A DNA stretch of 64,000 nucleotides. It comes from Georgenia yuyongxinii. GTDB lineage: Bacteria > Actinomycetota > Actinomycetes > Actinomycetales > Actinomycetaceae. This document shows, in pieces, positions 1 through 8,720 of this stretch (the first letter of the stretch is position 1; each line of letters starts with the position of its first letter). The translations under genes and the position numbers were made by a program. The stretch covers positions 558,001 to 622,000 of the forward strand of contig NZ_CP040915.1 of assembly GCF_006352065.1 (NCBI RefSeq). The letters run 5' to 3'. Below the pieces are notes generated by a model. The model worked only from the letters and a program-made list of their open reading frames with translations, did not search any database and was not told the DNA's origin.

Positions 1-2
1 AG

Positions 3-815
3 AGTGCACCAGCCGCCGGCCGACCGGGTACGGCTGACGACCGACCGGGTCCCGCCACGGGCCGACCGGGTATGGCAGTCGCCGCCGCGTTCACCGCCAT
101 GGACGGCGGCCCGACGGGCGGCCAGGAGGTCGTCGGCCCTGGTGCGCTGACCCGGGCGGAGATGGCCGCCCCGGCGCTCCTGCGCGATCTCGGCGTGCCA
201 GCGCCGCTCGTGCCGCCCGCCGTCGCCGACCCCCTCGCCGGCCTGCTCGCCCTGGCCGCCCGGCTCCCGCGCCCCGTCGCGCCCGCGCTGCGCCCAGGCA
301 ACGTGGTCGCCGTCGTCGGGCAGCCGGACGAGGTGCTCGAGACCTGCGCGCAGATGCTCGTGCGCCTGCGGGAGCATCCCTACCAGCTCGTGCTCGTGGG
401 GGAGGAGGCGGCCATGCCCGGTACCGGCACCCGCCTGACGAGCCCGCGCCGCGCCGCCCGCCTGCGCAGCGAGCACGCCGACAAGGTGCTGGTGATCGCC
501 GTCGGCGCCGGCACGTCGAAGTCCGAGCGCCGGGTGGCCGAAGGAGTGCTCGGTGCGCTCGCGCCCGACCAGGTCTGGGCCGCGCTGGACGCCCGGCTCA
601 GCCCCGGCGAGCTGGCCCAGCAGCTGCAGGACCTGCCGGTGGGCAGGGTGGACGCCGTCGCGGGTCAGCGCGCGTGGCAGGCGGCCCGGCCAGGGACCCT
701 GCTCGACCTCGGCCTGCCGGTGGGCTGGCTCGACGGCCTGGCCGCGACCCCCACCGTGTGGGCGGCCGTGCTCGACGAGGCACGCACGAAGCCGGCGTTT
801 CCCGTCCTGCGTTGA
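3..815 (+). CDS. FlhF-like degenerate NG-domain protein (5' end outside window)
   Basis: The reading frame is open to the left edge, so the true start probably lies upstream; the first in-window ATG is at 72. The visible N-terminus is rich in short DRPG/GRPG-like repeats. The later part has a Rossmann-like strand (NVVAVVGQ) where SRP-type GTPases such as FlhF carry a P-loop, but the lysine and serine/threonine of GxxxxGKS/T are absent (GQPDEVLETC follows). The C-terminal stretch LDLGLPVGWLDGLAATPTVW resembles the end of an FlhF G domain. It lies 63 bases before csrA, as expected in a flagellar locus. I infer a non-GTP-binding FlhF relative; an unrelated flagellar-locus protein is possible. 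Confidence 0.5.
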   Translation, partial: SAPAAGRPGTADDRPGPATGRPGMAVAAAFTAMDGGPTGGQEVVGPGALTRAEMAAPALLRDLGVPAPLVPPAVADPLAGLLALAARLPRPVAPALRPGNVVAVVGQPDEVLETCAQMLVRLREHPYQLVLVGEEAAMPGTGTRLTSPRRAARLRSEHADKVLVIAVGAGTSKSERRVAEGVLGALAPDQVWAALDARLSPGELAQQLQDLPVGRVDAVAGQRAWQAARPGTLLDLGLPVGWLDGLAATPTVWAAVLDEARTKPAFPVLR

Positions 816-865
816 CCGCCCCGCCCACCGGGCCGGGCGTCACCGCCGCGATGGCAGCGGCCAGG

Positions 866-871
866 TAGTGT
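866..871 (+). promoter_or_regulatory. -10-like hexamer of csrA (leaderless)
   Basis: TAGTGT fits TAnnnT and ends 7 bases before the GTG of csrA. There is no Shine-Dalgarno sequence, so the transcript probably starts at or one base before the start codon. No clear -35 is visible. Confidence 0.45.
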
Positions 872-878
872 CGGGGCC

Positions 879-1139
879 GTGCTGGTGCTGAGTCGACGCG
901 TGGGCGAGCAGATCGTCATCGGGGACGACATCGTCGTAACCGTCGTCGACGTGCGCAACGACACGGTGCGGCTGGGCATCGCCGCCCCGCGCAGCGTCAC
1001 CGTCAACCGCGCCGAGGTGCGCAAGGCCGTCGAGGACGCCAACCGCGAGGCCAGCGCCGCCGACGACAGCGCCCTGGACTCCCTGCGCGCCCTGACCGCC
1101 CGTCACGACCCGGCCGCGAAGCGCCCCGCCCAGGAGTGA
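879..1139 (+). CDS. csrA: Carbon storage regulator CsrA
   Basis: RNA-binding translational regulator that binds GGA motifs in leaders; in flagellated bacteria it often controls flagellin translation. The protein opens with the family signature MLVLSRRVGEQIVIG and continues with the beta-strand/helix pattern IVVTVVDVRNDTVRLGIAAP and SVTVNRAEVRKAVEDAN. At 86 residues it is longer than the usual 60-75 because of an acidic then basic tail. The GTG at 879 gives the exact family N-terminus. It sits between a flagellar-type gene and the chemotaxis operon. No FliW gene, its usual antagonist, is visible here. Confidence 0.93.
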   Translation: MLVLSRRVGEQIVIGDDIVVTVVDVRNDTVRLGIAAPRSVTVNRAEVRKAVEDANREASAADDSALDSLRALTARHDPAAKRPAQE

Positions 1140-1397
1140 ACCTGTAGAGCCGTCGCCGGTGGCGACGCGCTCGACGGCGCGGTGGAAGTGGCGTGGGCCG
1201 CCCCCGGCCCGTGCTCGACGGCGGGACCCATCACAACGCTGGCCGCAGGTGGGTCGTCACCATTTCGCCACTATCCGCAGTCACATTCGTCACACCAGCA
1301 CCACAGGTCACATCTAACTTCTCATTTTCTGACGTTCGTCGCCGATTCCACCACTGACGACTGATGGCGGCCGAGCTGTGCGTGAGGAGGTGTGAGT
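1140..1397 (+). other. Intergenic region upstream of the chemotaxis operon
   Basis: This gap of about 250 bases holds no convincing gene. Its right half is less GC-rich than the surroundings and contains the phased GTCACA copies listed separately. A GCCGATTC at 1341-1348 looks like a flagellar-sigma -10, but no TAAA -35 lies at the right distance. The cheA ribosome-binding site GAGGAGG is at 1384-1390. Confidence 0.4.
1280..1312 (+). promoter_or_regulatory. Three GTCACA copies in 9-bp register upstream of cheA
   Basis: GTCACA occurs at 1280, 1289 and 1307, so the copies are 9 and 18 bases apart. MtrA of mycobacteria is reported to bind paired 9-bp direct repeats beginning GTCACA, which this matches in spacing and core. 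Binding by an MtrA-type regulator is inferred. Confidence 0.35.
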
Positions 1398-3869
1398 GTG
1401 GACGACGAGATGGCGGAAATCATCGACGAGTTCCTCGTCGAGAGCAAGGAAAACCTCGACCAGCTCGACCGTGACCTCGTCACGCTCGAGACCACGCCCG
1501 GATCGCGCGACCTGCTCAACAGCATCTTCCGCACGCTGCACACCATCAAGGGCACCAGCGGGTTCCTCGCCCTCGCCACCCTCGAGCGGCTGACCCACGC
1601 CGGTGAGGCCCTCCTGGTCGACCTCCGGGACGGTCGGCGCAGCCTCGACCCGGGGGTCACGGACCTCCTCCTCACCCTCGCGGACACCGTCCGGGCGGTG
1701 CTCGACGGCGTGGCGGCCGACGGCCGGGACGACGGCGTGGCCGTCCAGCCCCTCATCGCGGAGATCCAGCGCGTACGCGACGGCGCGGCGCCGGGTCGTG
1801 ATCGCGTCCCTGGGCGGACCGGCTCACCGGTAGCCGCGGAACCGGACGCATTCACTGCGCCCGACCGAACCGCCGGCCAGCACGCCCCCGTCGGCCAGGA
1901 CACCACCGCCACGGCCCCTGCCGTGGCGCTGGGCGGTACGCCCGAACCTGACCCGGCCGCACCCGCCCACACCGGCTCCCTGGCTCCCGAGGGTCCCGCG
2001 GAAGCCACGCTCGGTGACGCCTCGAGCGCGAGCTCGGCACCTGGCGCATCGGCCACCCCCGACGATCGGGCCAGCGCAGCCAGCGCCGGACCGGATGGTC
2101 GCGTTGTCGGCCACGAGCTGACCGCCCTCACCGAACCGCAACAGGCCGGTCACACCCCCAAGGCCGCCACGGCCGGCGCCCAGGCGCCCCGCCCCAACGG
2201 CGAGGCGACCGTGCGGGTACGCGTCGAGCTCCTCGACCACCTCATGCAGCAGGCCGGCCAGCTCGTCGTGCTGCGCAACCGCATCGCGCAGACCGCCGCC
2301 GCCCGCCGTGACGGCGAGCTCCGCCACCTCGGCCAGCAGCTCGACGTGGTCACCGACTCCATCCAGGACGCCGTCCTGCGCTCACGGATGCAGCCGGTGG
2401 AGCACCTCTTCGCCGCCCTGCCCCGCATGGTCCGCGGCCTGGCTGTGGACTGCGCCAAGCAGGTGAACCTCACCCTCATCGGTGGGGAGACCGAGGCCGA
2501 CCGCAGCCTCCTGGAGGCCGTGAAGGACCCCCTCACCCACCTCGTGCGCAACGCCGTCGACCACGGGATCGAGGACCCGGCGGAACGCGTGGCCGCCGGG
2601 AAGCCACCGGTCGGCACCCTCACCGTCCAGGCGATCCACGCCGCCGGTCACGTGGTCATCGAGGTCATCGACGACGGCCGTGGCATCGACGCCGACGCGG
2701 TGGCCGACCGAGCCGTCACCCGCGGGCTGCGCACCGCCGAGCAGGTCGCCGCGATGAGCACTGCGGAGATCCTCCAGCTCCTCTTCCAGCCCGGTTTCAG
2801 CACCGCCGACCACGTCAGCCACGTCTCGGGCCGGGGCGTGGGCATGGACGTGGTCCGCACCAAGGTCGAGGCCGTCAGCGGCACGGTCAACTTCACCACC
2901 GAGGTGGGCGTGGGCACCTCCTGGCACCTGCGCATCCCGCTGACCGTCGCGATCGTTCCGATCCTCAGCGTCGCGTGCGCCGGGGAGGTCTATGCCCTGC
3001 CCCAGTCGGCGCTGCGGGAGCTGGTCGCCGTGCGGCCCGGCGCCACCGGCATCGAGCACGTCGGCACCGCACCGGTGTACCGCCACCGCGGCAAGCTGCT
3101 GCCGGTGGTCCGCCTCGACGAGGCCTTCGGGCTGCCCGCCCGCCCGGACGCCGACGGCGCCCTCGTGGTGCTCAAGAGCGCGGGCCGCCGCTTCGTCCTG
3201 GTCGTCGACCGTGTCCTGGACGACTCCCACACCATGCTCACCCCGCTGCCCGAGCGGCTCAGCGCCCTCGGTGCGTACCTCGGCGCCATGCTGCACGACG
3301 ACGGCACGGTCGGCCTCGTCCTCGACCCCCGCGCCATCGCCCGCAGCGCCGGGGTGGTCATGGGTGTCGCGGTCCCGGAGACGTCCGCGCCCCCGCCGCC
3401 CGCCGCCCCCGAGCCGGAGCAGCTGCTCGTCTGCGCGATCGGCGACGGGCGCCGCGTCGCGGTGCCCGTCCGCGCCGTCGTGCGCATCGAACGGGTGGCT
3501 ACCGATCGGCTCGAACGCGTCGGGCGGCACGAGGTGGTGCAGGTGCGCGGCGTCGTCGTGCCGGTCATCCGCCTCGACCGGGTCCTCGGCGTCCCGCAGA
3601 CCGCCGACCCCGACGAGCTGGTGACCGTCATGTACCACCGCGACGACCGCGTGGTGGCCTTCGTGGTACGCAAGATCATCGACATCGTCACCGACGAGGG
3701 CCGGCACAGCGCCGTCGAGGACACGGGCCTGATCGGCTCCGCCGTGCTGGACGAGCAGGTCACCGAGCTGCTCGACGGCGACGCCCTGGTGGCCGCCGTC
3801 GTACCCGCCTTCTTCGGGGCGGACGCGGACGGGATGGCCGACGCCGTCCGGGAGCTGGTGGGACCGTGA
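1398..3869 (+). CDS. cheA: Chemotaxis histidine kinase CheA with two CheW-like domains
   Basis: CheA phosphorylates CheY and CheB in response to receptor arrays. Domains in order: HPt/P1 at about 1-105 with phospho-accepting His48 in LHTIKGTSG; a low-complexity Ala/Pro/Thr linker at about 130-265; the dimerisation domain; a HATPase domain at about 340-515 with N box (RNAVDHG) and G boxes (DDGRGID, GRGVGMDVV); then two CheW-like domains at about 520-655 and 675-805, where one is usual. There is no obvious P2 CheY-binding domain; the linker takes its place. GTG 1398 is preferred because GAGGAGG lies 7 bases upstream; GTG 1392 would be only 1 base from it. The gene overlaps cheW by four bases. 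Confidence 0.95.
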   Translation: MDDEMAEIIDEFLVESKENLDQLDRDLVTLETTPGSRDLLNSIFRTLHTIKGTSGFLALATLERLTHAGEALLVDLRDGRRSLDPGVTDLLLTLADTVRAVLDGVAADGRDDGVAVQPLIAEIQRVRDGAAPGRDRVPGRTGSPVAAEPDAFTAPDRTAGQHAPVGQDTTATAPAVALGGTPEPDPAAPAHTGSLAPEGPAEATLGDASSASSAPGASATPDDRASAASAGPDGRVVGHELTALTEPQQAGHTPKAATAGAQAPRPNGEATVRVRVELLDHLMQQAGQLVVLRNRIAQTAAARRDGELRHLGQQLDVVTDSIQDAVLRSRMQPVEHLFAALPRMVRGLAVDCAKQVNLTLIGGETEADRSLLEAVKDPLTHLVRNAVDHGIEDPAERVAAGKPPVGTLTVQAIHAAGHVVIEVIDDGRGIDADAVADRAVTRGLRTAEQVAAMSTAEILQLLFQPGFSTADHVSHVSGRGVGMDVVRTKVEAVSGTVNFTTEVGVGTSWHLRIPLTVAIVPILSVACAGEVYALPQSALRELVAVRPGATGIEHVGTAPVYRHRGKLLPVVRLDEAFGLPARPDADGALVVLKSAGRRFVLVVDRVLDDSHTMLTPLPERLSALGAYLGAMLHDDGTVGLVLDPRAIARSAGVVMGVAVPETSAPPPPAAPEPEQLLVCAIGDGRRVAVPVRAVVRIERVATDRLERVGRHEVVQVRGVVVPVIRLDRVLGVPQTADPDELVTVMYHRDDRVVAFVVRKIIDIVTDEGRHSAVEDTGLIGSAVLDEQVTELLDGDALVAAVVPAFFGADADGMADAVRELVGP

Positions 3870-4315
3870 CAGAGCTGGTCACCTTCACCGTCGCGGGCGC
3901 CCGCTGCGCCGTGGACGTCACCCGTGTGCGTGAGGTGGTGCGCGCCACCCGGCGCACGCCAGTGCCGCTCGCCCCACCCGACGTGGACGGGCTGATGAAC
4001 CTGCGGGGGCAGGTACTCATGTGCCTGGACCCGCGCACCCGCCTCGGTCTGGACGCCCGCTTCGTCGAGGGCGACCGCATGGCGATCGTGGTCGACGCCC
4101 GCGGCGAGACCCTCGGCCTACTCGTCGACGAGGTCGGCGAGGTCGTGGACCTCGACCCCGGCGAGCTGCGCCCCGCCCCGACCACCCTGGACCCGACGCT
4201 GCGCGCGAACATCGCCGGGGCGCACCCGCTCCCCGACGGCCTGCTGCTGGTGCTCGACCTCGACGCCGTCACCGCCCCCTGTCCCACCGCCCTCGAGAAG
4301 GAGCACCTGTCATGA
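3866..4315 (+). CDS. cheW: Chemotaxis coupling protein CheW
   Basis: Scaffold that links CheA to the receptor. The 149-residue protein is a single CheW-like SH3-type domain: [25 protein letters not shown], then the hallmark [16 protein letters not shown] and [21 protein letters not shown] 3866 overlaps the cheA stop (GTGA), and the gene overlaps the receptor start (ATGA), so cheA, cheW and the MCP gene are probably translationally coupled. Confidence 0.93.
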   Translation: MTELVTFTVAGARCAVDVTRVREVVRATRRTPVPLAPPDVDGLMNLRGQVLMCLDPRTRLGLDARFVEGDRMAIVVDARGETLGLLVDEVGEVVDLDPGELRPAPTTLDPTLRANIAGAHPLPDGLLLVLDLDAVTAPCPTALEKEHLS

Positions 4316-6321
4316 CGACATCCGCCCAGGACCGCACGGAACCGACGGGGTCGGACCGGGTCCTGCCCGATGCGGAGGCGTCCAGCATGGTGACACCCCA
4401 GCGCATTCCCGAGCCCGTCGGCCCGCCCACCTGGGACCAGGTGGTACCGCCGACGCCGTCGAGCCCGGACACGGCGGGCGGGCGCGAGGGTGCCATGCGC
4501 CGCGACGGCACCAAGCGCCGCCAGGGCACCATGCGCCGCGACGGCGCTGCGCCCCGCGACGGCGACCCGCGCTGGGACGTGACCGACGCCCGTCACGCGG
4601 ACGAGCGCCGCTGGGACGCGGCACCGACGGATGAGCCCGATTTCGGCACAGGCACCGGCACAGACGGCGACGACGGCGCCCCGCCCCGCCGGGCCACCTC
4701 GCCCGCCGCCCCGCGCCGGGGCTTCCGCCGCCCCGACCAGGCACGACGTGGCCGCGGGCGCTACACCTCCATCCGCACCCGGATCTTCACCATCGTCGTC
4801 CTGCTTGCCGTGGTGGTGGGCGGCTCGACCGTGTACGCCACCCAGCTCATGCGGTCCCAGGCCCGCGACACCGCCCACCTCGCCGGCATCGCGAGGGAGG
4901 TCATCGAGCCCCGGCACGCCATCGAGGCCGGCGCCCTCAAGTCGCGGCTGCTTGTTCAGCAGATCGCCGTGCGGACCAACCTCGCCACAGAGGAACGGCT
5001 GATCGAGGAGCTCGACGACGTCACCGCCGACATCAAGGCGGCCATCCAGGACTACAGCACCACCGAGGCCGCGAGCTCGCCGCACTGGGTCGACTTCCTG
5101 ACCGCCTGGGGCAAGTGGTCGGAGCTGCGCGACGACACGCTGGTGCCCAACGGGCTGAACGAGATCTACTCGCGGAGCGCCGACGACCAGAACGACGCAC
5201 TCGCGCTCGAGTACGCCGCCGCGCTGGACGCCGTGGACGCCGAGACGGACGCCGAGGTCCGCAGCATCACCGCCGAGGCGGCCGACCGCACCCAGCAGGG
5301 CATGGCCATACTGCTCTCGGTCGCCGGCCTTACGCTCGCCGTCGCGCTCTTCGCGGCCTACCGCCTCGCCAGCTCCATCCGCGCGTCGCTGGAGAAGGTG
5401 GGCGCCTCGGTCGCCGCACTGGCCGACGGCGACTTCACCGTCCCCGCCGACATCACCAGCCGTGACGAGGTCGGCCGCATGGCCGCCAGCCTCAGCCGTG
5501 CCCAGACCAGCCTGCGGACGCTCGTCGGCGACCTGGCCGGCACCGCGAACTCGGTGGCCGCCGCCGCGCAGGCTTTGGCCAGCGCGGGCAACCAGCTCGC
5601 CGCCGGGTCCGAGGAGACCAGCGAGCAGGCCGGCACGGCCGCCGCCGCGGCCGAGCAGGTCTCCCACAACGTCCAGGCCGTGGCCGCCGGCGCGGAGCAG
5701 ATGGGCGCGTCCATCCGGGAGATCGCCACCAACGCCAACGAGGCGGCGGACGTCGCCACCCGCGCCACCGACGTGGCCGCCGCGACCAACGAGACCGTGA
5801 CCAAGCTCGGCACGTCCTCGCAGGAGATCGGCAACGTCGTGCGCGTCATCACCTCGATCGCCGAGCAGACCAACATGCTGGCCCTTAACGCCACCATCGA
5901 GGCCGCCCGGGCCGGCGAGGCCGGGAAGGGCTTCGCCGTCGTCGCCTCCGAGGTCAAGGAGCTGGCCCAGGAGACCGCCCGCGCCACCGAGGACATCGCC
6001 CGCCGCATCAAGGCGATCCAGACCGACTCCGCCGGTGCCGTCGGCGCGATCGGCGAGATCTCTGCGATCGTCGACTCGATCAGCGCCTACCAGGTCTCCA
6101 TCGCCTCCGCCGTCGAGGAGCAGACCGCCACAACCAACGAGATGCTCCGCGGGGTGGAGGAGGTGGCCGCCGGGTCCGGGGCGATCGCGGACAACATCGC
6201 CCAGGTCGCCCAGACCACCGCGACCGGGTACGGGGCGATGACCCAGATCAACGCCTCCATCGACGAGCTGGCGAAGATGTCCGACGACCTGCGCTCGCGC
6301 GTGGACCAGTTCAGGTACTGA
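4312..6321 (+). CDS. Methyl-accepting chemotaxis protein with long cytoplasmic N-terminus
   Basis: Membrane chemoreceptor of 669 residues. The first ~157 residues are disordered-looking and precede TM1 (about 158-176, [18 protein letters not shown]); most MCPs begin within a few residues of TM1. Repeats of the type MRRDG/KRRQG occur at about residues 62-85. A four-helix-type sensor region of about 150 residues follows, then TM2 (about 330-349), HAMP, and a full signalling domain with the hairpin-tip sequence [22 protein letters not shown] 4312 overlaps cheW and has AAGGAG 6-8 bases upstream, so the extension appears translated. It is the only receptor in the window. Confidence 0.92.
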   Translation: MTTSAQDRTEPTGSDRVLPDAEASSMVTPQRIPEPVGPPTWDQVVPPTPSSPDTAGGREGAMRRDGTKRRQGTMRRDGAAPRDGDPRWDVTDARHADERRWDAAPTDEPDFGTGTGTDGDDGAPPRRATSPAAPRRGFRRPDQARRGRGRYTSIRTRIFTIVVLLAVVVGGSTVYATQLMRSQARDTAHLAGIAREVIEPRHAIEAGALKSRLLVQQIAVRTNLATEERLIEELDDVTADIKAAIQDYSTTEAASSPHWVDFLTAWGKWSELRDDTLVPNGLNEIYSRSADDQNDALALEYAAALDAVDAETDAEVRSITAEAADRTQQGMAILLSVAGLTLAVALFAAYRLASSIRASLEKVGASVAALADGDFTVPADITSRDEVGRMAASLSRAQTSLRTLVGDLAGTANSVAAAAQALASAGNQLAAGSEETSEQAGTAAAAAEQVSHNVQAVAAGAEQMGASIREIATNANEAADVATRATDVAAATNETVTKLGTSSQEIGNVVRVITSIAEQTNMLALNATIEAARAGEAGKGFAVVASEVKELAQETARATEDIARRIKAIQTDSAGAVGAIGEISAIVDSISAYQVSIASAVEEQTATTNEMLRGVEEVAAGSGAIADNIAQVAQTTATGYGAMTQINASIDELAKMSDDLRSRVDQFRY

Positions 6322-6322
6322 C

Positions 6323-7516
6323 ATGACCCCGCCGCCGCAGCCCCCGCCTCCCGCGCCGTCCTGGCGCGGGCGCGGGCGCGGCCGCGCGCCACGGGGCCCG
6401 GTGCGGGTGCTGGTGGCCGACGACTCCGCGGTGGTGCGCCGGCTCGTCACCGGGGCCCTGGGCCGCGACCGCGGCATCGAGGTGGTGGGCACCGCGGCCG
6501 ACGGACGCAGCGCCCTGGCCCAGGTGGTCGAGCTGCTGCCCGACGTGGTCACCATGGACGTGGAGATGCCGCACCTCGACGGCATCGCCGCGGTGCGGGC
6601 CCTGCGCGCGGCCGGGCTCCAGGTGCCCGTCATCATGCTCTCCACGCTCACCGAGCGCGGCGCCACCGCCACCCTGGACGCGCTCACCGCCGGCGCCAGC
6701 GACTACGTGGCCAAGCCCTCCGGGGCGGTGAGCCTGAACGAGTCGCTGCGCCAGCTCGCCGCGGACCTGCTGCCGCGCATCCACGCCCTGGCCACCGGGG
6801 TCCCGCTGCTGCAGCCGACGACCGCCGCGCCGGTGCTGCGTGGGGCGGTGCCGGCCCGCGTCGTCGTGCTGGGCTCCTCCACCGGTGGTCCCGAGGCCCT
6901 GGCCCGGCTGTTCGGGTCGCTCGCGGAGCCGCCCGCGGTGCCCCTGCTCGTCGTCCAGCACATGCCGGCGGTCTTCACCCGCCAGCTCGCCGGGCGGCTG
7001 GACCGCATCGGCCCGACCGAGGTCGTCGAGGCCACCGACGCCGTCCTGCTCGCCCCGGGCCACGCCTACGTCGCCCCCGGCGACCGGCACCTCACGGTCG
7101 TGGCCGACGGCGACCGGGTGCGCACCGCCGTGACCGACACCCCGCCGCTGAACTACTACCGCCCGTCGGTGGACATGCTGTTCCGCGCCGCCGCCGAGGT
7201 GTTCGGGTCGGCGGTGCACGCCGTCGTCCTCACCGGGATGGGCACCGACGGGCGCGACGGCGCGTCCGCCGTCGTCAGTGCCGGCGGCACCGTGCACGTG
7301 CAGGACGCCGCCAGCTCCGTGGTCTGGGGCATGCCCGGCGCGGTGGCCCAGGCGGGTCTCGCCCACGACGTGCTGCCGCTGGAGGAGCTGGCGCGGGCCA
7401 TCGCGGCCGCCGGCACCATCGGGGGCGCCGGTGCTGGCGCCGGCACCATCGGGGGCGCCGGTGTTCGCCCCATCGCTCGCGGAGGCCTGTCCGGCCCGCG
7501 GGTGGTGCGCCGATGA
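6323..7516 (+). CDS. cheB: Chemotaxis methylesterase/glutamine deamidase CheB
   Basis: Removes methyl groups from receptor glutamates and so resets sensitivity. Residues about 28-140 form a receiver domain (VLVADDSAVVRRL; phospho-Asp in DVVTMDVEMP). Residues about 180-365 form the methylesterase domain with the catalytic triad in LGSSTGGPEAL (Ser), QHMPAVFTRQLA (His) and GMGTDGRDGA (Asp). The first 27 residues are Pro/Arg-rich, so a later start is possible. The C-terminus holds a 10-residue tandem duplication (GTIGGAGAGA, then GTIGGAG). The start follows the receptor stop by one base and the end overlaps cheR (ATGA). Confidence 0.95.
   Translation: MTPPPQPPPPAPSWRGRGRGRAPRGPVRVLVADDSAVVRRLVTGALGRDRGIEVVGTAADGRSALAQVVELLPDVVTMDVEMPHLDGIAAVRALRAAGLQVPVIMLSTLTERGATATLDALTAGASDYVAKPSGAVSLNESLRQLAADLLPRIHALATGVPLLQPTTAAPVLRGAVPARVVVLGSSTGGPEALARLFGSLAEPPAVPLLVVQHMPAVFTRQLAGRLDRIGPTEVVEATDAVLLAPGHAYVAPGDRHLTVVADGDRVRTAVTDTPPLNYYRPSVDMLFRAAAEVFGSAVHAVVLTGMGTDGRDGASAVVSAGGTVHVQDAASSVVWGMPGAVAQAGLAHDVLPLEELARAIAAAGTIGGAGAGAGTIGGAGVRPIARGGLSGPRVVRR
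7409..7463 (+). repeat. 30-bp-period tandem duplication in cheB
   Basis: A 25-base block beginning GCCGGCACCATCGGGG is present at 7409-7433 and again at 7439-7463. Because the period is 30, it adds ten codons in frame near the CheB C-terminus, outside the catalytic domain. Confidence 0.8.
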
Positions 7517-8325
7517 GCCTGTCCGCGCAGTCCTTCGGGTACGTCGCCGAGCTGGTGCGTCGCGAGAGCGCCGTCGAGCTGGCCGGCAAGGAGTACCTCG
7601 TCGCGTCCCGGCTGGCGCCCCTCGCGCGGGCGGCCGGGCTGGAGGGCGCCCACGCCGTCGACCGGTACGTCCACCTCGTCCGCGGCCGCCGCGAGGACGC
7701 CCGCCGCGTGGTCGAGGCGATGGTCGTCACGGAGACCTCCTGGTTCCGTGACGGCGCCCCCTTCCGCGCCCTGACGCGCGAGCTCGTCCCGGCGCTGGGG
7801 CTGCGCCGTCGGCCCCTGCAGGTGTGGTCCGCGGGCTGCTCGACCGGGCAGGAGCCGTACTCCGTCGCGATGACGCTCCTGGACGCCGGGACCACCGACT
7901 TCGCCGTGCTGGCCACGGACGTCTCGGCGAGTGTGCTCGCCCGTGCCGCCGCGGCGCGCTACGACGACCTCGAGGTGAGCCGCGGCCTGCCGGACTCGGC
8001 GCTCGGGCGCTTCCTCACCCGCCGCGGCGACGCGTGGCACGTGCGGCCCGTGGTCCGCGGGCGGGTGACGCTGCGCCGGCACAACCTGCTGGAACCCTCC
8101 CCGCCGGCACGCGGCAGGTTCGACGTGGTGTTCCTGCGCAACGTGCTCATGTACTTCGACCTGCGCACCCGCGGCGCCGTGCTCGAGCGGGTCCGAAGCG
8201 TGCTCGCACCCGACGGATTTCTCGTGCTCGGTACCACCGAGACCCCGCTCGGCATCGACCCGGCATGGGTCCGGGTGAAGATCCCGGGCACATCCATCTA
8301 CCGACTTCTAGGAGGTCCCGCATGA
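7513..8325 (+). CDS. cheR: Chemoreceptor glutamate methyltransferase CheR
   Basis: Uses S-adenosylmethionine to methylate receptor glutamates, opposing CheB. The 270-residue protein has the all-helical N-terminal CheR domain (about 1-80, including RRESAVELAGKEYLVASRL) and a Rossmann methyltransferase domain with the SAM loop VWSAGCSTGQEPYSVAM, LATDVSASVLARA and VVFLRNVLMYFD. ATG 7513 overlaps the cheB stop and the gene overlaps cheY. Length and motifs match the family. Confidence 0.95.
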   Translation: MSLSAQSFGYVAELVRRESAVELAGKEYLVASRLAPLARAAGLEGAHAVDRYVHLVRGRREDARRVVEAMVVTETSWFRDGAPFRALTRELVPALGLRRRPLQVWSAGCSTGQEPYSVAMTLLDAGTTDFAVLATDVSASVLARAAAARYDDLEVSRGLPDSALGRFLTRRGDAWHVRPVVRGRVTLRRHNLLEPSPPARGRFDVVFLRNVLMYFDLRTRGAVLERVRSVLAPDGFLVLGTTETPLGIDPAWVRVKIPGTSIYRLLGGPA

Positions 8326-8720
8326 GGGCGCTGGTCACCGACGACTCCCGCGCGATGCGGCGCATCATCACCGGGATGCTCACCGAGGTGGGCATGACCA
8401 CGGCCGAGGCCGGTAACGGCCGGGAGGCCCTCGACCTGCTCGAGGCGCGCGGGGTGGGCGGCCCGGACGGGTTCGACCTGATCTGCATCGACTGGAACAT
8501 GCCGATCCTGGACGGCCTGGAGCTGGTCGGGCAGATCCGGCGGCGCCGGGAGTGGCGCAACCTGACGATGATGATGATCACGTCCGAGAGCGAGCACAGC
8601 CAGGTGGTTCGGGCGCTCGCGGCCGGCGCGCACGAGTACCTCATCAAGCCGTTCACCGCCGAGCAGCTACGCGAGAAGGTCGAGCTGCTCGGACTGGTCG
8701 AGCCGGGGCAGAGGGCGTGA
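8322..8720 (+). CDS. cheY: Chemotaxis response regulator CheY
   Basis: Single-domain receiver of 132 residues that carries the signal from CheA to the flagellar motor. Visible residues are the acidic pair TDDSRAMRR, phospho-Asp in ICIDWNMPILDG, the conserved Thr/Ser region MMITSES, and the switch lysine in EYLIKPF. AGGAGG lies six bases before the ATG at 8322, which overlaps the cheR stop. It is one of two cheY genes in this operon; which one is the motor ligand cannot be told from sequence. Confidence 0.9.
   Translation: MRALVTDDSRAMRRIITGMLTEVGMTTAEAGNGREALDLLEARGVGGPDGFDLICIDWNMPILDGLELVGQIRRRREWRNLTMMMITSESEHSQVVRALAAGAHEYLIKPFTAEQLREKVELLGLVEPGQRA

Noticed and set aside
1341-1348. GCCGATTC as a flagellar sigma-28 type -10 before cheA
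   Set aside because: No TAAA-like -35 occurs about 15 bases upstream; the nearest TAAC is 22 bases away.
3760-6687. Minus-strand open frame of about 975 codons opposite cheW and the receptor gene
   Set aside because: It is the antisense shadow of strongly conserved chemotaxis genes; its translation is low-complexity Gly/Asp/His-rich and matches no family.
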